Part shown: one piece after another, positions 1 through 10,071 of the stretch
How positions within the stretch are numbered: position 1 is the stretch's first letter
How the letters are laid out: every line of letters starts with the position of its first letter
Assembly: GCA_035560235.1 (NCBI GenBank)
Contig: DATMAG010000111.1
Coordinates: 1 to 41,679, forward strand
Length of the DNA: 41,679 bases
Direction of reading: 5' to 3'
DNA from: DASRDU01 sp035560235
GTDB lineage: Bacteria > Acidobacteriota > Blastocatellia > RBC074
Position numbers and translations under genes: made by a program
Notes under the pieces: model-generated
Databases searched by the model: none
Seen by the model: the letters and a program-made list of their open reading frames with translations, nothing else
Told to the model about the DNA's origin: nothing

Positions 1-99
1 ACGCCTCCGAACTTGCTCATTACCTGTTTTCATGAGGAGTCGTAATTCCTCGGATTGTTCAGCGCTTAACTCGTTGACGAATCTTGTTGGGGTTTTCAT
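1..99 (-). mobile_element. IS630-family transposase, N-terminal fragment (cut by window edge)
   Basis: An open frame runs from an ATG at 99 down to the window edge with no stop. Its 33 residues begin MKTPTRFVNELSAEQSEELR and end in NEQVRRR, which resembles the start of the helix-turn-helix region of IS630-type transposases, where a 'vRRRA' segment follows the first helices. An in-frame TAA lies four codons upstream, so ATG 99 is the earliest possible start. The catalytic DDE domain would lie outside the window. It is placed head-to-head with the TPR gene to its right, whose 5' end runs into it. The family call is from short sequence similarity only. The element's terminal inverted repeat and its TA target duplication cannot be fixed from this side alone. 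Confidence 0.65.
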
Positions 100-2708
100 T
101 GCTTGAGATTATACCAGAACGTTTTTGCCGATCAACTTACATCAGACGCGAGGAGACAGCAGAGCAGCGCGCCAGCGAAATTGACGAAGCCTGGCAGATG
201 GCCGACGCCGCCGAAAAGCGCGGCGAGATCAGACAGGCCGCGAAACTCCTGCAGCAGTATCTGACGCTGACCAGGTTCGGCGGTGACACAAGCGGTCAGG
301 AACAGAAGCGGCGCAACTCCGCAATTGACCGGCTTGACGCAATACAGGCGCTCGATCACGGTGCGCGCCTGTCCGCAGTTCAGGCTTATCTGGGCGCGCG
401 TCGCACTTGCGAAATCGCCTTTCACAAGAGCCTGATAAATCAGGGCGGGCATCAGCCGACGGCTGATGAAATCACGACCGCTGAAACGGTCAGGCAACTG
501 CTGAAGGCCGCGCCTGCTGAACCGCAACTGAAGGATAACTTCGCTTACCTGCGCGCCGCGCTGCTGTACCGCGAAGATAATTTCGAGCAGGCCGCGCGCG
601 CCTTCAACGCGCTGGCCGCCGCTTACCCGCACAGTGAAAAGCGTGAGGCCGCGCTGCTGATGGCAGCCATCGTGACGATGAAAAGCAGTTGCAGCTTTGC
701 TCCGGTCAGCGCCGATGCCGCGCACAATTACGCCGAGCCGTATAACAGATTCGAGCAGAAAAAAACGGCGCTGCCTGAAACCTGCGTTGATGAAGCGTGG
801 AAGGCTGCGCGTGCGGCTTTCAATCGCGTGATTGCTGAATATCCTCAGGGCCGTTACACGATGGATGCGCGGGGCTGGCTGGGCTATCTGAATCTGCGCG
901 CCGGAGACAGAGCGAGCGCGCTCGCTGAGTATTACCGGATGCTCGCCAATGACCGCGATGTGGCGGCGCGGGCTGCGGCTGTGGCTTCGCTGACTTACAC
1001 ACGCCATCACGCCACCGCTGCTGAAATGGATCGTGTTGAAGCCGAACTGATGAATGAGCCTGCCGCCGCGCTGGCTTACGCCTATCACAATCTCTACAAC
1101 TACGCGCCTGATCCGGGCTGCCCTGACGTTGATTACTACGCCAGTGATGAATGGGACGAGAAGTGGCTGGCCGAGAAACGAAAGCGCACAGGCCGCAGTG
1201 AACTGATCCGAACCGCAGCATTTGCCACGCGCCTGTTGCAGCGTTATCCGAAAGCTGCTGTGAGCGGCGCTTTCGCGCTGCGCGTGGCGCAGGCGAATCT
1301 GGAAAGCGGAGACAACAAAGCGTCGCTTGAAATGGCCCGCCGCGCCTTCGCGCTCGGTCTGAAAGGCGCTGAATACAAACAGGCATTGTGGGTCAAAGGC
1401 GTGGCTGAACATCACCTGCGCGATTACAGGGCATCGCGCGAAACGCTGCTGCGCCTGATTGCCGAAGATCACAACGGCGAACTGACGAACGGAGCGCGGC
1501 GCCTGCTGGCAATGGTGGCTGAAGAGGCAGGCGACCTGAGCGCGGCGCTGGAACAATACCTCGCGCTCGGTTATGAAGCCGATGTCGCTTATTTCATTGA
1601 TGTGCTGATGACGCCGGAACAGCTTGCTTCATTCATTGCAGCGCATCCGCAGGCCGACAGGCGCAATGAATTGCTCTATGCGCTTGGCGTGCGTTATCTG
1701 CGCGACCGTCGCTGGAACGAGGCCCGCGACACACTCGCCCGCGTGCAGACCCGTCAGGGAGAAGATCCTTATGACGGAGAACACTGGTACGGCGAAAGAC
1801 AGCATGCCCTCAACCCGAAGGAGAAGGCGAGTCGTGAAATCACAGGCATTCACTCAGACTGGGTGCGGCGCGACCTGCAAACCATCACTGATCTGGAGCG
1901 GCTCGAACGTGAAGTTGAGCTGGCCGCAGGCGATGAGGCAAAGGCTGAGGCGATGTATCAACTGGCGAGTTATCAGTACGAAGCCAGTCGCCTGCTTTTT
2001 TACAACCCGCGCGCGTGGAACGGGGAGCGTTACTTTCTGCTCTCTGAACTGGATCGCCTGCACACTTGCCGCACGCCGAATGAAGCCGCGCTGTTGTGGG
2101 CTTACATGCAATCACACGAAACACTGGCGCGGGCGCTGCCGATCTACCTTGAAATCGCCCGTCGCTATCCGCAGACGCGCGCCGCCCGCGATGCGCTTTA
2201 TACTGCTGCCATCTGTCACGAGCGACTGTCAGATTACAACCCGTACTGGCGCAGCATTTATGCGCAGGGAATGCACGCCGGCGAACGAATCGTGACGTAC
2301 AGGGATGTCAGAACAACTTATCCGCGCTATCAGCTTCCGCGCGCAACGATGGGCTGGCAACCATCAACCCGCACCGTCAACGGCGGGCCGGCCTGGGACG
2401 CGCCGCCAAAACCGAAACCGCGCCCGACGCTGGTGGCGAGAGTGAAGATCAAACTCGGTCATCTGTGGGATGCGGGCAGCCGGTGGACAGACAATATCTG
2501 GCAGGGCTGTGTATGGCCCGCGCTCATCAGCATCTTTTATGCCGTATGCATTGTGGGCAGCGGTTATCTGATCTTCATCGTGATTGTGCTGTTGCAGCAG
2601 CGCAGAGCCGCGCCGTTGACGAATGAATTGATCAGCCTGAATCTCGGATCGGGCCTGGCAGAAGCGAAGGCTCAAACTCCGGTTGAGCGGATCATCAGTC
2701 GTGAATGA
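84..2708 (+). CDS. large TPR-repeat protein with C-terminal membrane anchor, 5' end probably truncated
   Basis: This long frame encodes helical TPR-like repeats throughout (for example 'EAWQMADAAEKRGEIRQAAK', 'YREDNFEQAARAFNALAAAY', 'ALPIYLEIARRYPQTRAARD'). A single hydrophobic segment near residues 815-840 (WPALISIFYAVCIVGSGYLI) and a short charged tail follow. Repeats of this kind normally bind other proteins, and the single anchor suggests envelope attachment. The only upstream start is a TTG at 84, which lies inside the transposase coding region, and its first ~20 residues look unlike the rest. TPR-like sequence begins near position 145. There is no signal peptide. I infer that an IS630 insertion removed the native 5' end, so this may be a broken gene. 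The stop codon abuts the folC stop with no gap (convergent). Specific function unknown. Confidence 0.75.
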   Translation: MLGFSLLEIIPERFCRSTYIRREETAEQRASEIDEAWQMADAAEKRGEIRQAAKLLQQYLTLTRFGGDTSGQEQKRRNSAIDRLDAIQALDHGARLSAVQAYLGARRTCEIAFHKSLINQGGHQPTADEITTAETVRQLLKAAPAEPQLKDNFAYLRAALLYREDNFEQAARAFNALAAAYPHSEKREAALLMAAIVTMKSSCSFAPVSADAAHNYAEPYNRFEQKKTALPETCVDEAWKAARAAFNRVIAEYPQGRYTMDARGWLGYLNLRAGDRASALAEYYRMLANDRDVAARAAAVASLTYTRHHATAAEMDRVEAELMNEPAAALAYAYHNLYNYAPDPGCPDVDYYASDEWDEKWLAEKRKRTGRSELIRTAAFATRLLQRYPKAAVSGAFALRVAQANLESGDNKASLEMARRAFALGLKGAEYKQALWVKGVAEHHLRDYRASRETLLRLIAEDHNGELTNGARRLLAMVAEEAGDLSAALEQYLALGYEADVAYFIDVLMTPEQLASFIAAHPQADRRNELLYALGVRYLRDRRWNEARDTLARVQTRQGEDPYDGEHWYGERQHALNPKEKASREITGIHSDWVRRDLQTITDLERLEREVELAAGDEAKAEAMYQLASYQYEASRLLFYNPRAWNGERYFLLSELDRLHTCRTPNEAALLWAYMQSHETLARALPIYLEIARRYPQTRAARDALYTAAICHERLSDYNPYWRSIYAQGMHAGERIVTYRDVRTTYPRYQLPRATMGWQPSTRTVNGGPAWDAPPKPKPRPTLVARVKIKLGHLWDAGSRWTDNIWQGCVWPALISIFYAVCIVGSGYLIFIVIVLLQQRRAAPLTNELISLNLGSGLAEAKAQTPVERIISRE
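108..137 (-). promoter_or_regulatory. predicted promoter of the IS630-like transposase
   Basis: On the minus strand, upstream of ATG 99, there is a perfect TATAAT preceded by TGG (an extended -10 pattern), with TTGATC 16 bases further upstream as a -35. Only eight bases separate the TATAAT from the start codon, so the transcript would start at or next to the ATG and be leaderless or nearly so. The positions are approximate. The elements are seen directly; promoter activity is inferred. Confidence 0.45.
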
Positions 2709-4022
2709 TCAGGCGAGCGCCTTTTTCATTTCGCCAATCAGATAGAGCGACCCGCAGACGCAGATCAGCCCGTCAGCCGGAGTGATCCGTCGCGCTGCGG
2801 CCAGAGCTTCAGCGGCGCTTTCAGCCGTGACTGACTTTGCGCCCGTTTGATTGATGACCTGAGCAATTAACTGCGGATCGGTTGCGCGCGGGTTGCCGAT
2901 GCGCGTGGCGATGACTGTGTGCGCGGCAGGGAAGAGAATTTCAGCGATTTCAGCAAGCGCCTTATCTGACATCAGGCCGAAAATGATCGTGACCGGTGCG
3001 CTGATGAACTCATCCAGAAAATCACGCAGCGCGCGCGCACCCGCCGGATTGTGCGCGCCATCAAGCAGGATGGCCGGTTCAGTCGCCATCAGTTCAAGCC
3101 TGCCCGGCCAGTAAGCCTGGCTGAGTCCGTCAATGATGTGCTGCCGCGAAATTTTCAGCCCGCGCTGCTGCAACTGCTCGGCAAGGTGAATCGCAGTGCA
3201 GGCGTTCGTGACCTGATGCCGCCCGCGCAGGTTCAGGCTGACGTTGTACTCAGCCATTGCGGTGTGATAACTGAAATCAAAAAGCCCGGCCTCAGTGACC
3301 CGTCCTGAATTTTTTGCCTCAGCGCGGCAATGCTTCATCAGTGATCCGACATCAATCATCGGCGCATTCATCAGCGCGCATTTGTCGGTGATGACCTGCA
3401 TCGCTTCCGGTTCCTGCGGCGCGATGACGACGGGCGCAGCGGTTTTGATAATGCCAGCCTTTTCACCGGCAATCGCCGTCAGCGTGTGACCGAGGTACTG
3501 CTGATGATCGGCGCTGACCGGGGTGATCGCGCAGACCAGCGGCTCGCAGATGTTGGTGGCATCGAGCCGCCCGCCAATTCCGACTTCGAGAATCGCCAGT
3601 TCAACTTCGCTTTCGACGAAATACAAAAACGCAATCGCCGTCACCTGCTCAAAAAAAGTCGGCGGCGCAGTCAGCACGTCATCGCGCACCAGTTGCTCGC
3701 TCGCGGCGCGCACCTGCGTGGCCAGCCGCGCAAAATCATCAGGCGAAATGTTGCGGCCATCCACGCGCATGCGTTCGGTGATTTCAACCAGATGCGGCGA
3801 AGTGTACAACCCGGCGCGCAACCCGGCGGCGCGCACAATTGCTTCGATCATGGCCGAAGTCGAGCCTTTGCCGTTCGTGCCTGCGATGTGAACAGCCGGA
3901 ACGCGCCGCTGCGGATTGCCGAGCGCGTGACACAGCGCGCGAATGCTTTCAAGCTCCAGCTTCACCGCCGTCATTTCGTGGCCGAGGCTGTAAAGATACT
4001 GAACTGATTCGGTGAAATTCAT
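2709..4022 (-). CDS. folC: bifunctional folylpolyglutamate synthase/dihydrofolate synthase
   Basis: The 437-residue product matches the FolC/Mur-ligase family in length and motifs. It has the P-loop 'HIAGTNGKGSTSAMIEAI' near residue 45, the 'YTSPHLVEITERMRVDG' segment, 'EVGIGGRLDATN', and 'LLDGAHNPAGARAL' in the C-terminal domain. The enzyme is cytoplasmic and adds glutamate to dihydropteroate and folates using ATP. The ATG at 4022 overlaps the stop of the upstream cysteine-cluster gene in an ATGA, indicating translational coupling and one transcript. The stop directly abuts the convergent TPR gene. Identification is firm; whether both synthase activities are present cannot be read from sequence. 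Confidence 0.95.
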   Translation of the reverse strand: MNFTESVQYLYSLGHEMTAVKLELESIRALCHALGNPQRRVPAVHIAGTNGKGSTSAMIEAIVRAAGLRAGLYTSPHLVEITERMRVDGRNISPDDFARLATQVRAASEQLVRDDVLTAPPTFFEQVTAIAFLYFVESEVELAILEVGIGGRLDATNICEPLVCAITPVSADHQQYLGHTLTAIAGEKAGIIKTAAPVVIAPQEPEAMQVITDKCALMNAPMIDVGSLMKHCRAEAKNSGRVTEAGLFDFSYHTAMAEYNVSLNLRGRHQVTNACTAIHLAEQLQQRGLKISRQHIIDGLSQAYWPGRLELMATEPAILLDGAHNPAGARALRDFLDEFISAPVTIIFGLMSDKALAEIAEILFPAAHTVIATRIGNPRATDPQLIAQVINQTGAKSVTAESAAEALAAARRITPADGLICVCGSLYLIGEMKKALA

Positions 4023-4597
4023 GATCGCGTCGCCTGCTCAATGATGTCTGCCATGCTGATGCGCTGAAACGCCTCGTCGTCGTTGATCCCAGGACTGCGG
4101 CAGTAATTCAGATTGACTGCGGCCAGCTTCAGATTGAGCGTATCGAGCGGGACGAGGTGCGCTTCATCAAGTTCTTCAGTTGCGTGTTCAGCCGTGAAAT
4201 TGAGCGGACAGAAATCAACCTCCTGATGACCATCTGCGGCTTCGTAAAGCAGCGGCAGTCCCTGCGTGCGGCAGATGACGGGGCGCGCAGCGTAGATCGC
4301 GCACCGGTCATTGACGAGCAGCGGGCAGGCAACCGGCTCATTGCGCGCCTCACGTTCGCGCACTGCGGCAGCCTGTCGTTTCAGCGTCTGCTGCGTTTCA
4401 GCGGGCAGCGATGCAATTGCCTCTTTGATCTGCGCGGCTTCGACGGGAAAGACTGACAGGTGATGATGGCAACAGGCGCTGCAACCGGCGCGGCAGTTGA
4501 GATGCGTGTGATAACGCTCGGTGAGTCGCGCTGACAACTCGCTGACCTGCTCAATCAGTGTGTGATAAGCAGAATGGTCGTTGACGGAATCTTTCAT
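4019..4597 (-). CDS. YkgJ-family cysteine-cluster protein
   Basis: The 192-residue protein carries the Cys pattern of the YkgJ/UPF0153 Zn- or Fe-chelating family: 'CRAGCSACCHHH' near residues 34-45, then 'CPLLVNDRCAIYAARPVICRTQG' in the centre and a later 'DFCPLN'. Members are small cytoplasmic proteins thought to hold a metal or iron-sulfur centre; substrates are generally unknown. The 3' end overlaps folC by four bases (ATGA), so the two are probably co-translated. No strong Shine-Dalgarno precedes ATG 4597. The family call is firm; the biochemical role is not known. Confidence 0.85.
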   Translation of the reverse strand: MKDSVNDHSAYHTLIEQVSELSARLTERYHTHLNCRAGCSACCHHHLSVFPVEAAQIKEAIASLPAETQQTLKRQAAAVREREARNEPVACPLLVNDRCAIYAARPVICRTQGLPLLYEAADGHQEVDFCPLNFTAEHATEELDEAHLVPLDTLNLKLAAVNLNYCRSPGINDDEAFQRISMADIIEQATRS

Positions 4598-4787
4598 CAG
4601 AACAGGGCGCAGGGATCACTTTCGCTTGCAAAACTCTGGTGCAGGCGTATTGATGATGCCAGTCGGGGTGTCGTGACAAGTACAGTTCTCCTTCGATCAC
4701 TTCGTACTGCTTGCCATCATCGGGCATCAGCAGCAGATCAGCGGAAGTGAACTTCATTTCTTCAGCAGACTTTTTCAAGGCTCGCAT
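4551..4787 (-). pseudogene. Uma2-family (DUF820) endonuclease remnant, N-terminal part only
   Basis: From ATG 4787, preceded by GGGAG at suitable spacing, the frame reads 'MKFTSADLLLMPDDGKQYEV' and 'IEGELYLSRHPDWHHQ'. This is the typical beginning of Uma2-family restriction-endonuclease-like proteins ('yEvIeGel'). Family similarity stops near position 4635. The frame then reads through unrelated residues into the start of the YkgJ gene and ends at 4551. Full-length members are roughly 180-200 residues and carry the PD-(D/E)xK core later in the chain, which is missing here. It is therefore a decayed remnant filling most of the gap between uvrA and the YkgJ gene. Confidence 0.7.
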
Positions 4788-4843
4788 GACTTGTCTCCCG
4801 GTTTGCGCGGGCATTGTACAACCTGAACCGGCAGTTTGTCAGA

Positions 4844-7687
<2,844 letters not shown>

Positions 7688-7717
7688 ACAGTGATCTGCT
7701 GGCGAAATTTATTTTGT

Positions 7718-7758
7718 GGAACGAAACCATCATTGTAACGAAAGGAACAGGTGGGAAC
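7718..7758. promoter_or_regulatory. GGAAC direct repeats in the uvrA upstream region
   Basis: Three GGAAC copies lie at 7718-7722, 7744-7748 and 7754-7758 (GTTCC when read towards uvrA). The last two are spaced exactly ten bases apart, one helical turn. GTTC/GAAC half-sites occur in LexA boxes of several phyla, so an SOS operator for uvrA is conceivable. The spacing does not match a known consensus exactly, and this is a weak proposal. Confidence 0.25.
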
Positions 7759-7775
7759 AAATCTTCAAAAAAGAG

Positions 7776-7806
7776 TTGATTTTTCATCAGGGGGGGGGGG
7801 TAATAT
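7776..7806 (+). promoter_or_regulatory. predicted promoter with an 11-G tract in the spacer
   Basis: TTGATT (7776-7781) and TAATAT (7801-7806) match four of six bases each of the -35 and -10 consensus and are separated by 19 bases. The last 11 spacer bases are an uninterrupted G run (7790-7800). Transcription would begin near 7813, giving a leader of about 60 bases before ATG 7875. Loss of two Gs would restore the optimal 17-base spacer, so slipped-strand changes could switch expression. The elements are seen; promoter activity and phase variation are inferred. Confidence 0.5.
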
Positions 7807-7874
7807 GCGCGGCGCAGTATCAACTCAGCTTTCTCAGCAACACTCAGTCGAAACCCATAAAATCAGGAGGACAC

Positions 7875-8162
7875 ATGCTGTCACGTCTGCGTCGCACCAT
7901 CTGTCTTTGTTTGACATTGGGGCTGTTCTTCTTCAGTGCAGAAACAGGTTCTAAAAACAAAGTCGTCGCTGCAATTCAGGAGGATTGTGTGGTTCTGAAC
8001 ACCACCATCACAGGCAAAACCGATTATTGCCTCACAACAGGCATGATTATTGGCTGTGGGTGCAACATTTCAGGATCATCCTGTAGCGAGATTCACTACT
8101 GCTCATCAACCACCTGTGATTATGGTGGCGGGTGGGGATTCAGCATATATTGCGGATTCTAA
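7875..8162 (+). CDS. small cysteine-rich secreted peptide
   Basis: The 95-residue product starts at ATG 7875, which has an AGGAGG four bases upstream. The frame stays open further upstream but crosses the poly-G tract and the predicted promoter, so the later start is preferred. Residues 1-32 form a signal peptide (MLSRLRRTICLCLTLGLFFF, then SAETGSKNKVVAA). The mature part of about 63 residues has eight cysteines, including a 'GCGCN' motif, and ends in the glycine/aromatic tail 'GGGWGFSIYCGF'. An even number of Cys in an exported peptide suggests disulfides. I do not recognise the family. It lies 120 bases upstream of the TonB-C-like gene and both carry strong AGGAGG-type ribosome sites, suggesting one transcription unit. 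It could be a toxin, a signal or a structural peptide; the sequence does not decide. Confidence 0.7.
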   Translation: MLSRLRRTICLCLTLGLFFFSAETGSKNKVVAAIQEDCVVLNTTITGKTDYCLTTGMIIGCGCNISGSSCSEIHYCSSTTCDYGGGWGFSIYCGF

Positions 8163-8282
8163 ATCGCTGCACGAAACATTGGCACACGCCGTTCGCTTTC
8201 AGCCTGATTTCATCAGGTTCTGGCATAAATCAAGTGTCCCAGTGCCCAAGTGCAACGATTTAGTGATGAAAGGAGGAAAGTT

Positions 8283-9149
8283 ATGAACGTCGAGAAAAGA
8301 TTCTGGTATGTGATTCTTTGCGTAGTTCTGGCAATAGTCGGGCTGACGGCAGGATTGACTTTGCGCACAAAAGCTGCAAAACCGCAAAGTCCGAGTCAGG
8401 GATTTGTTCCAGTTTTGAAAAGGAGCGCAGCCATAACAGGACAGGGTGAGCAACTTATTACAATCCGTGTGAATGGATTCCAGACCAGAGATTTACTCAA
8501 TCTCCGGCCTGGTAATTCAGGCCAGATTACTGTAGCCGCCGGAACGCTCCTGGCCAGAGGCAGAGCTTCCGCAGGGTGTCCGGCTTGTGTCCTAACCGAG
8601 ATGCTGAAGCCTGGTCCGCCGCTGCCGGATTCATCACTGACAGTTACTGCTGACAACATTACTTTCAACCGGCCATCGTCCGGCGGTGATGTGGTAATTC
8701 TGGATGTTCATCTTCCTGCTGCTGTTCAGGTGCAGGTTGTAGTGAATGGCGAATTGGTTCTGAAATCTTCCATCCCGCAACCGCTGGCTTATCGTGACCA
8801 TCAGTGGGGAGAGGGCAGACCAAACGGCGCTGGAGCGATGATGATGGCTGCCTTGCCCGGCAAACAATCCGGTTCGTTACAGCAGCCTGTTTATGACCAT
8901 AACAGTGGCAGCTATGCTGTCTCGAGTTCCAGCCTGCGCGTGCTGGAGAGTCCGGCATTCAAAGACGGTTCTGGCAGAAGCTTTACGGTAGTCCTGCACA
9001 TTGACGAATCAGGACAGGTAATCAAAGTTGTTCCGCTGACTGATATGCCGCCTGCCGGACTGGTTGAAACTCTGAGTCGATGGAGATTCGAGCCTTTCCT
9101 GATAGGAGGGAAGCCGGTTCGTGTCAACACGCTTATTCACATCAAGTAA
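8283..9149 (+). CDS. membrane-anchored protein with TonB-C-like C-terminal domain
   Basis: The 288-residue protein starts at ATG 8283 behind a strong AAAGGAGG. An N-terminal membrane segment (residues 8-26, WYVILCVVLAIVGLTAGLTL) is followed by a periplasmic region. The last ~60 residues read 'SFTVVLHIDESGQVIKVVPL..WRFEPFLIGGKPVRVNTLIHIK', matching the TonB C-terminal pattern (hydrophobic strand, ID..G.V, WRFxP, GKPV.V). The usual Pro-rich linker of a true TonB is absent, so energy transduction is not assured; related acidobacterial proteins carry this domain without it. Two exported cysteines occur in 'GCPACV' in the middle. A perfect terminator follows 28 bases after the stop. It is probably co-transcribed with the cysteine-rich peptide. 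Confidence 0.7.
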   Translation: MNVEKRFWYVILCVVLAIVGLTAGLTLRTKAAKPQSPSQGFVPVLKRSAAITGQGEQLITIRVNGFQTRDLLNLRPGNSGQITVAAGTLLARGRASAGCPACVLTEMLKPGPPLPDSSLTVTADNITFNRPSSGGDVVILDVHLPAAVQVQVVVNGELVLKSSIPQPLAYRDHQWGEGRPNGAGAMMMAALPGKQSGSLQQPVYDHNSGSYAVSSSSLRVLESPAFKDGSGRSFTVVLHIDESGQVIKVVPLTDMPPAGLVETLSRWRFEPFLIGGKPVRVNTLIHIK

Positions 9150-9177
9150 GCATTACTGATTGAACCGATGACCTGGA

Positions 9178-9207
9178 GGGAGTTCCTGAATGGAACTCCC
9201 TTCTTAT
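9178..9207 (+). terminator. intrinsic terminator
   Basis: A perfect 9-bp stem (GGGAGTTCC, loop TGAAT, GGAACTCCC; 9178-9200) is followed by TTCTTATT. It ends the peptide/TonB-C-like unit. The T-rich tail is on the plus side only. The convergent zinc-ribbon gene stops at 9204, inside the tail. Confidence 0.85.
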
Positions 9208-9527
9208 TCGTCCGCGTGCAGCAGCGTGGTCAGGAGTCTGAATTCCGCGTCCTGTTCATTCGTCGCATCATCGGCGCTGTGCGCTGGCGCGGTGGCATTG
9301 ACGCGCTGCCAGATGGCTTCGCGGACTTTCAGGTAACTGATGGGCAGTGTTTTGCCGCAATAGCTGCACGCGGGACTGCCGAGCGCGAGGAGGCGGCGGT
9401 GGCAGTGCGGGCAGGTGCGGAAGTCGGGCGGAGTAGCATTTTCGCCGGGCAGTGGCGCGCCGCAACTCTGGCATCTGGTCGCCGCTTCATCGCTCGAAGT
9501 GTGGCAGTATTCGCAGGTCTGTAACAT
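9204..9527 (-). CDS. zinc-ribbon protein
   Basis: The 107-residue protein has three consecutive CxxC-based ribbons: 'CEYCHTSSDEAATRCQSCG', 'CPHCHRR' and 'CSYCGK'. The remaining ~45 residues are hydrophilic and predicted to be helical. Tandem ribbons of this kind bind structural zinc and usually mediate protein or nucleic-acid contacts. No enzymatic domain is present. ATG 9527 is the first start and the Cys pattern begins at residue 5. It is a single gene between two plus-strand units. Specific function unknown. Confidence 0.75.
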   Translation of the reverse strand: MLQTCEYCHTSSDEAATRCQSCGAPLPGENATPPDFRTCPHCHRRLLALGSPACSYCGKTLPISYLKVREAIWQRVNATAPAHSADDATNEQDAEFRLLTTLLHADE

Positions 9528-9672
9528 TGAACTTGCTCCGTGTGGGATTCCGGCGGGGCGGGGCGCGATTCTAGCATGCCCGTCAAAGCGGAAAGCAAAA
9601 AATAAGCGGCGCCTGTCTGCGCCGGAGAGATACTGGAAAAACCGTCATTCGACAGGCAGAATTGTTTTCGTG

Positions 9673-10071
9673 ATGCTGAGAGTCTGGAAACGCGGAATGT
9701 ACATTGCGGCGGGCTTCATCTGCTTCGGCCTGGGCGTGGCCGGAGCGTTGCTGCCACTGCTGCCAGCGACGCCGTTTCTGCTGCTCTCGGCCTTCTTTTT
9801 TGCGCGCAGCAGCGAGCGGTGGCACGAGTGGCTGGTGACGCACCGCACCTTCGGGCCATACATTGCGGCCTTTCGTGAGAAGCGCGGGCTGACCGCAGCG
9901 CAGAAACGGCGCATCGCGCTGACGCTCACACTGACATTGTTGCTTTCGTTCTGGCTGGTGCCGCGCTGGTATGCGCGGCTGCTGATCGGAGTGATCTGGT
10001 TTTTCTGGATGATTGTGCTCTTTCGCAGCCGCACCGCTACCGAGGCGGTTGTATTTGAAGAGGCTGACTGA
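9673..10071 (+). CDS. DUF454 (YbaN-like) inner membrane protein
   Basis: The 132-residue protein is rich in membrane segments and matches the DUF454/YbaN family. It has 'LGVAGALLPLLPATPFLLLS' near residue 20, then 'FFFARSSERWHEWL' and 'HRTFGPYI', then two C-terminal helices ('IALTLTLTLLLSFWLVPRWY' and 'LIGVIWFFWMIVLF'). The PLLPxTPFLLL motif is diagnostic. The start is ATG 9673 (a GTG lies immediately before it); the frame is open further upstream but lies over the opposite-strand zinc-ribbon gene. Its 3' end overlaps the convergent mobA end by 35 bases. The function of the family is unknown. Confidence 0.85.
   Translation: MLRVWKRGMYIAAGFICFGLGVAGALLPLLPATPFLLLSAFFFARSSERWHEWLVTHRTFGPYIAAFREKRGLTAAQKRRIALTLTLTLLLSFWLVPRWYARLLIGVIWFFWMIVLFRSRTATEAVVFEEAD

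Noticed and set aside
132..1556. 474-codon open frame antisense to the TPR gene
   Set aside because: It mirrors the codon bias of the sense gene, has no ribosome site, and reads as Arg/Gln-rich sequence with no domain.
7716..7874. N-terminal extension of the cysteine-rich peptide through the poly-G tract
   Set aside because: The frame is open, but it starts 29 bases from the uvrA start and crosses the predicted promoter. ATG 7875 has an AGGAGG and is followed at once by a signal peptide.
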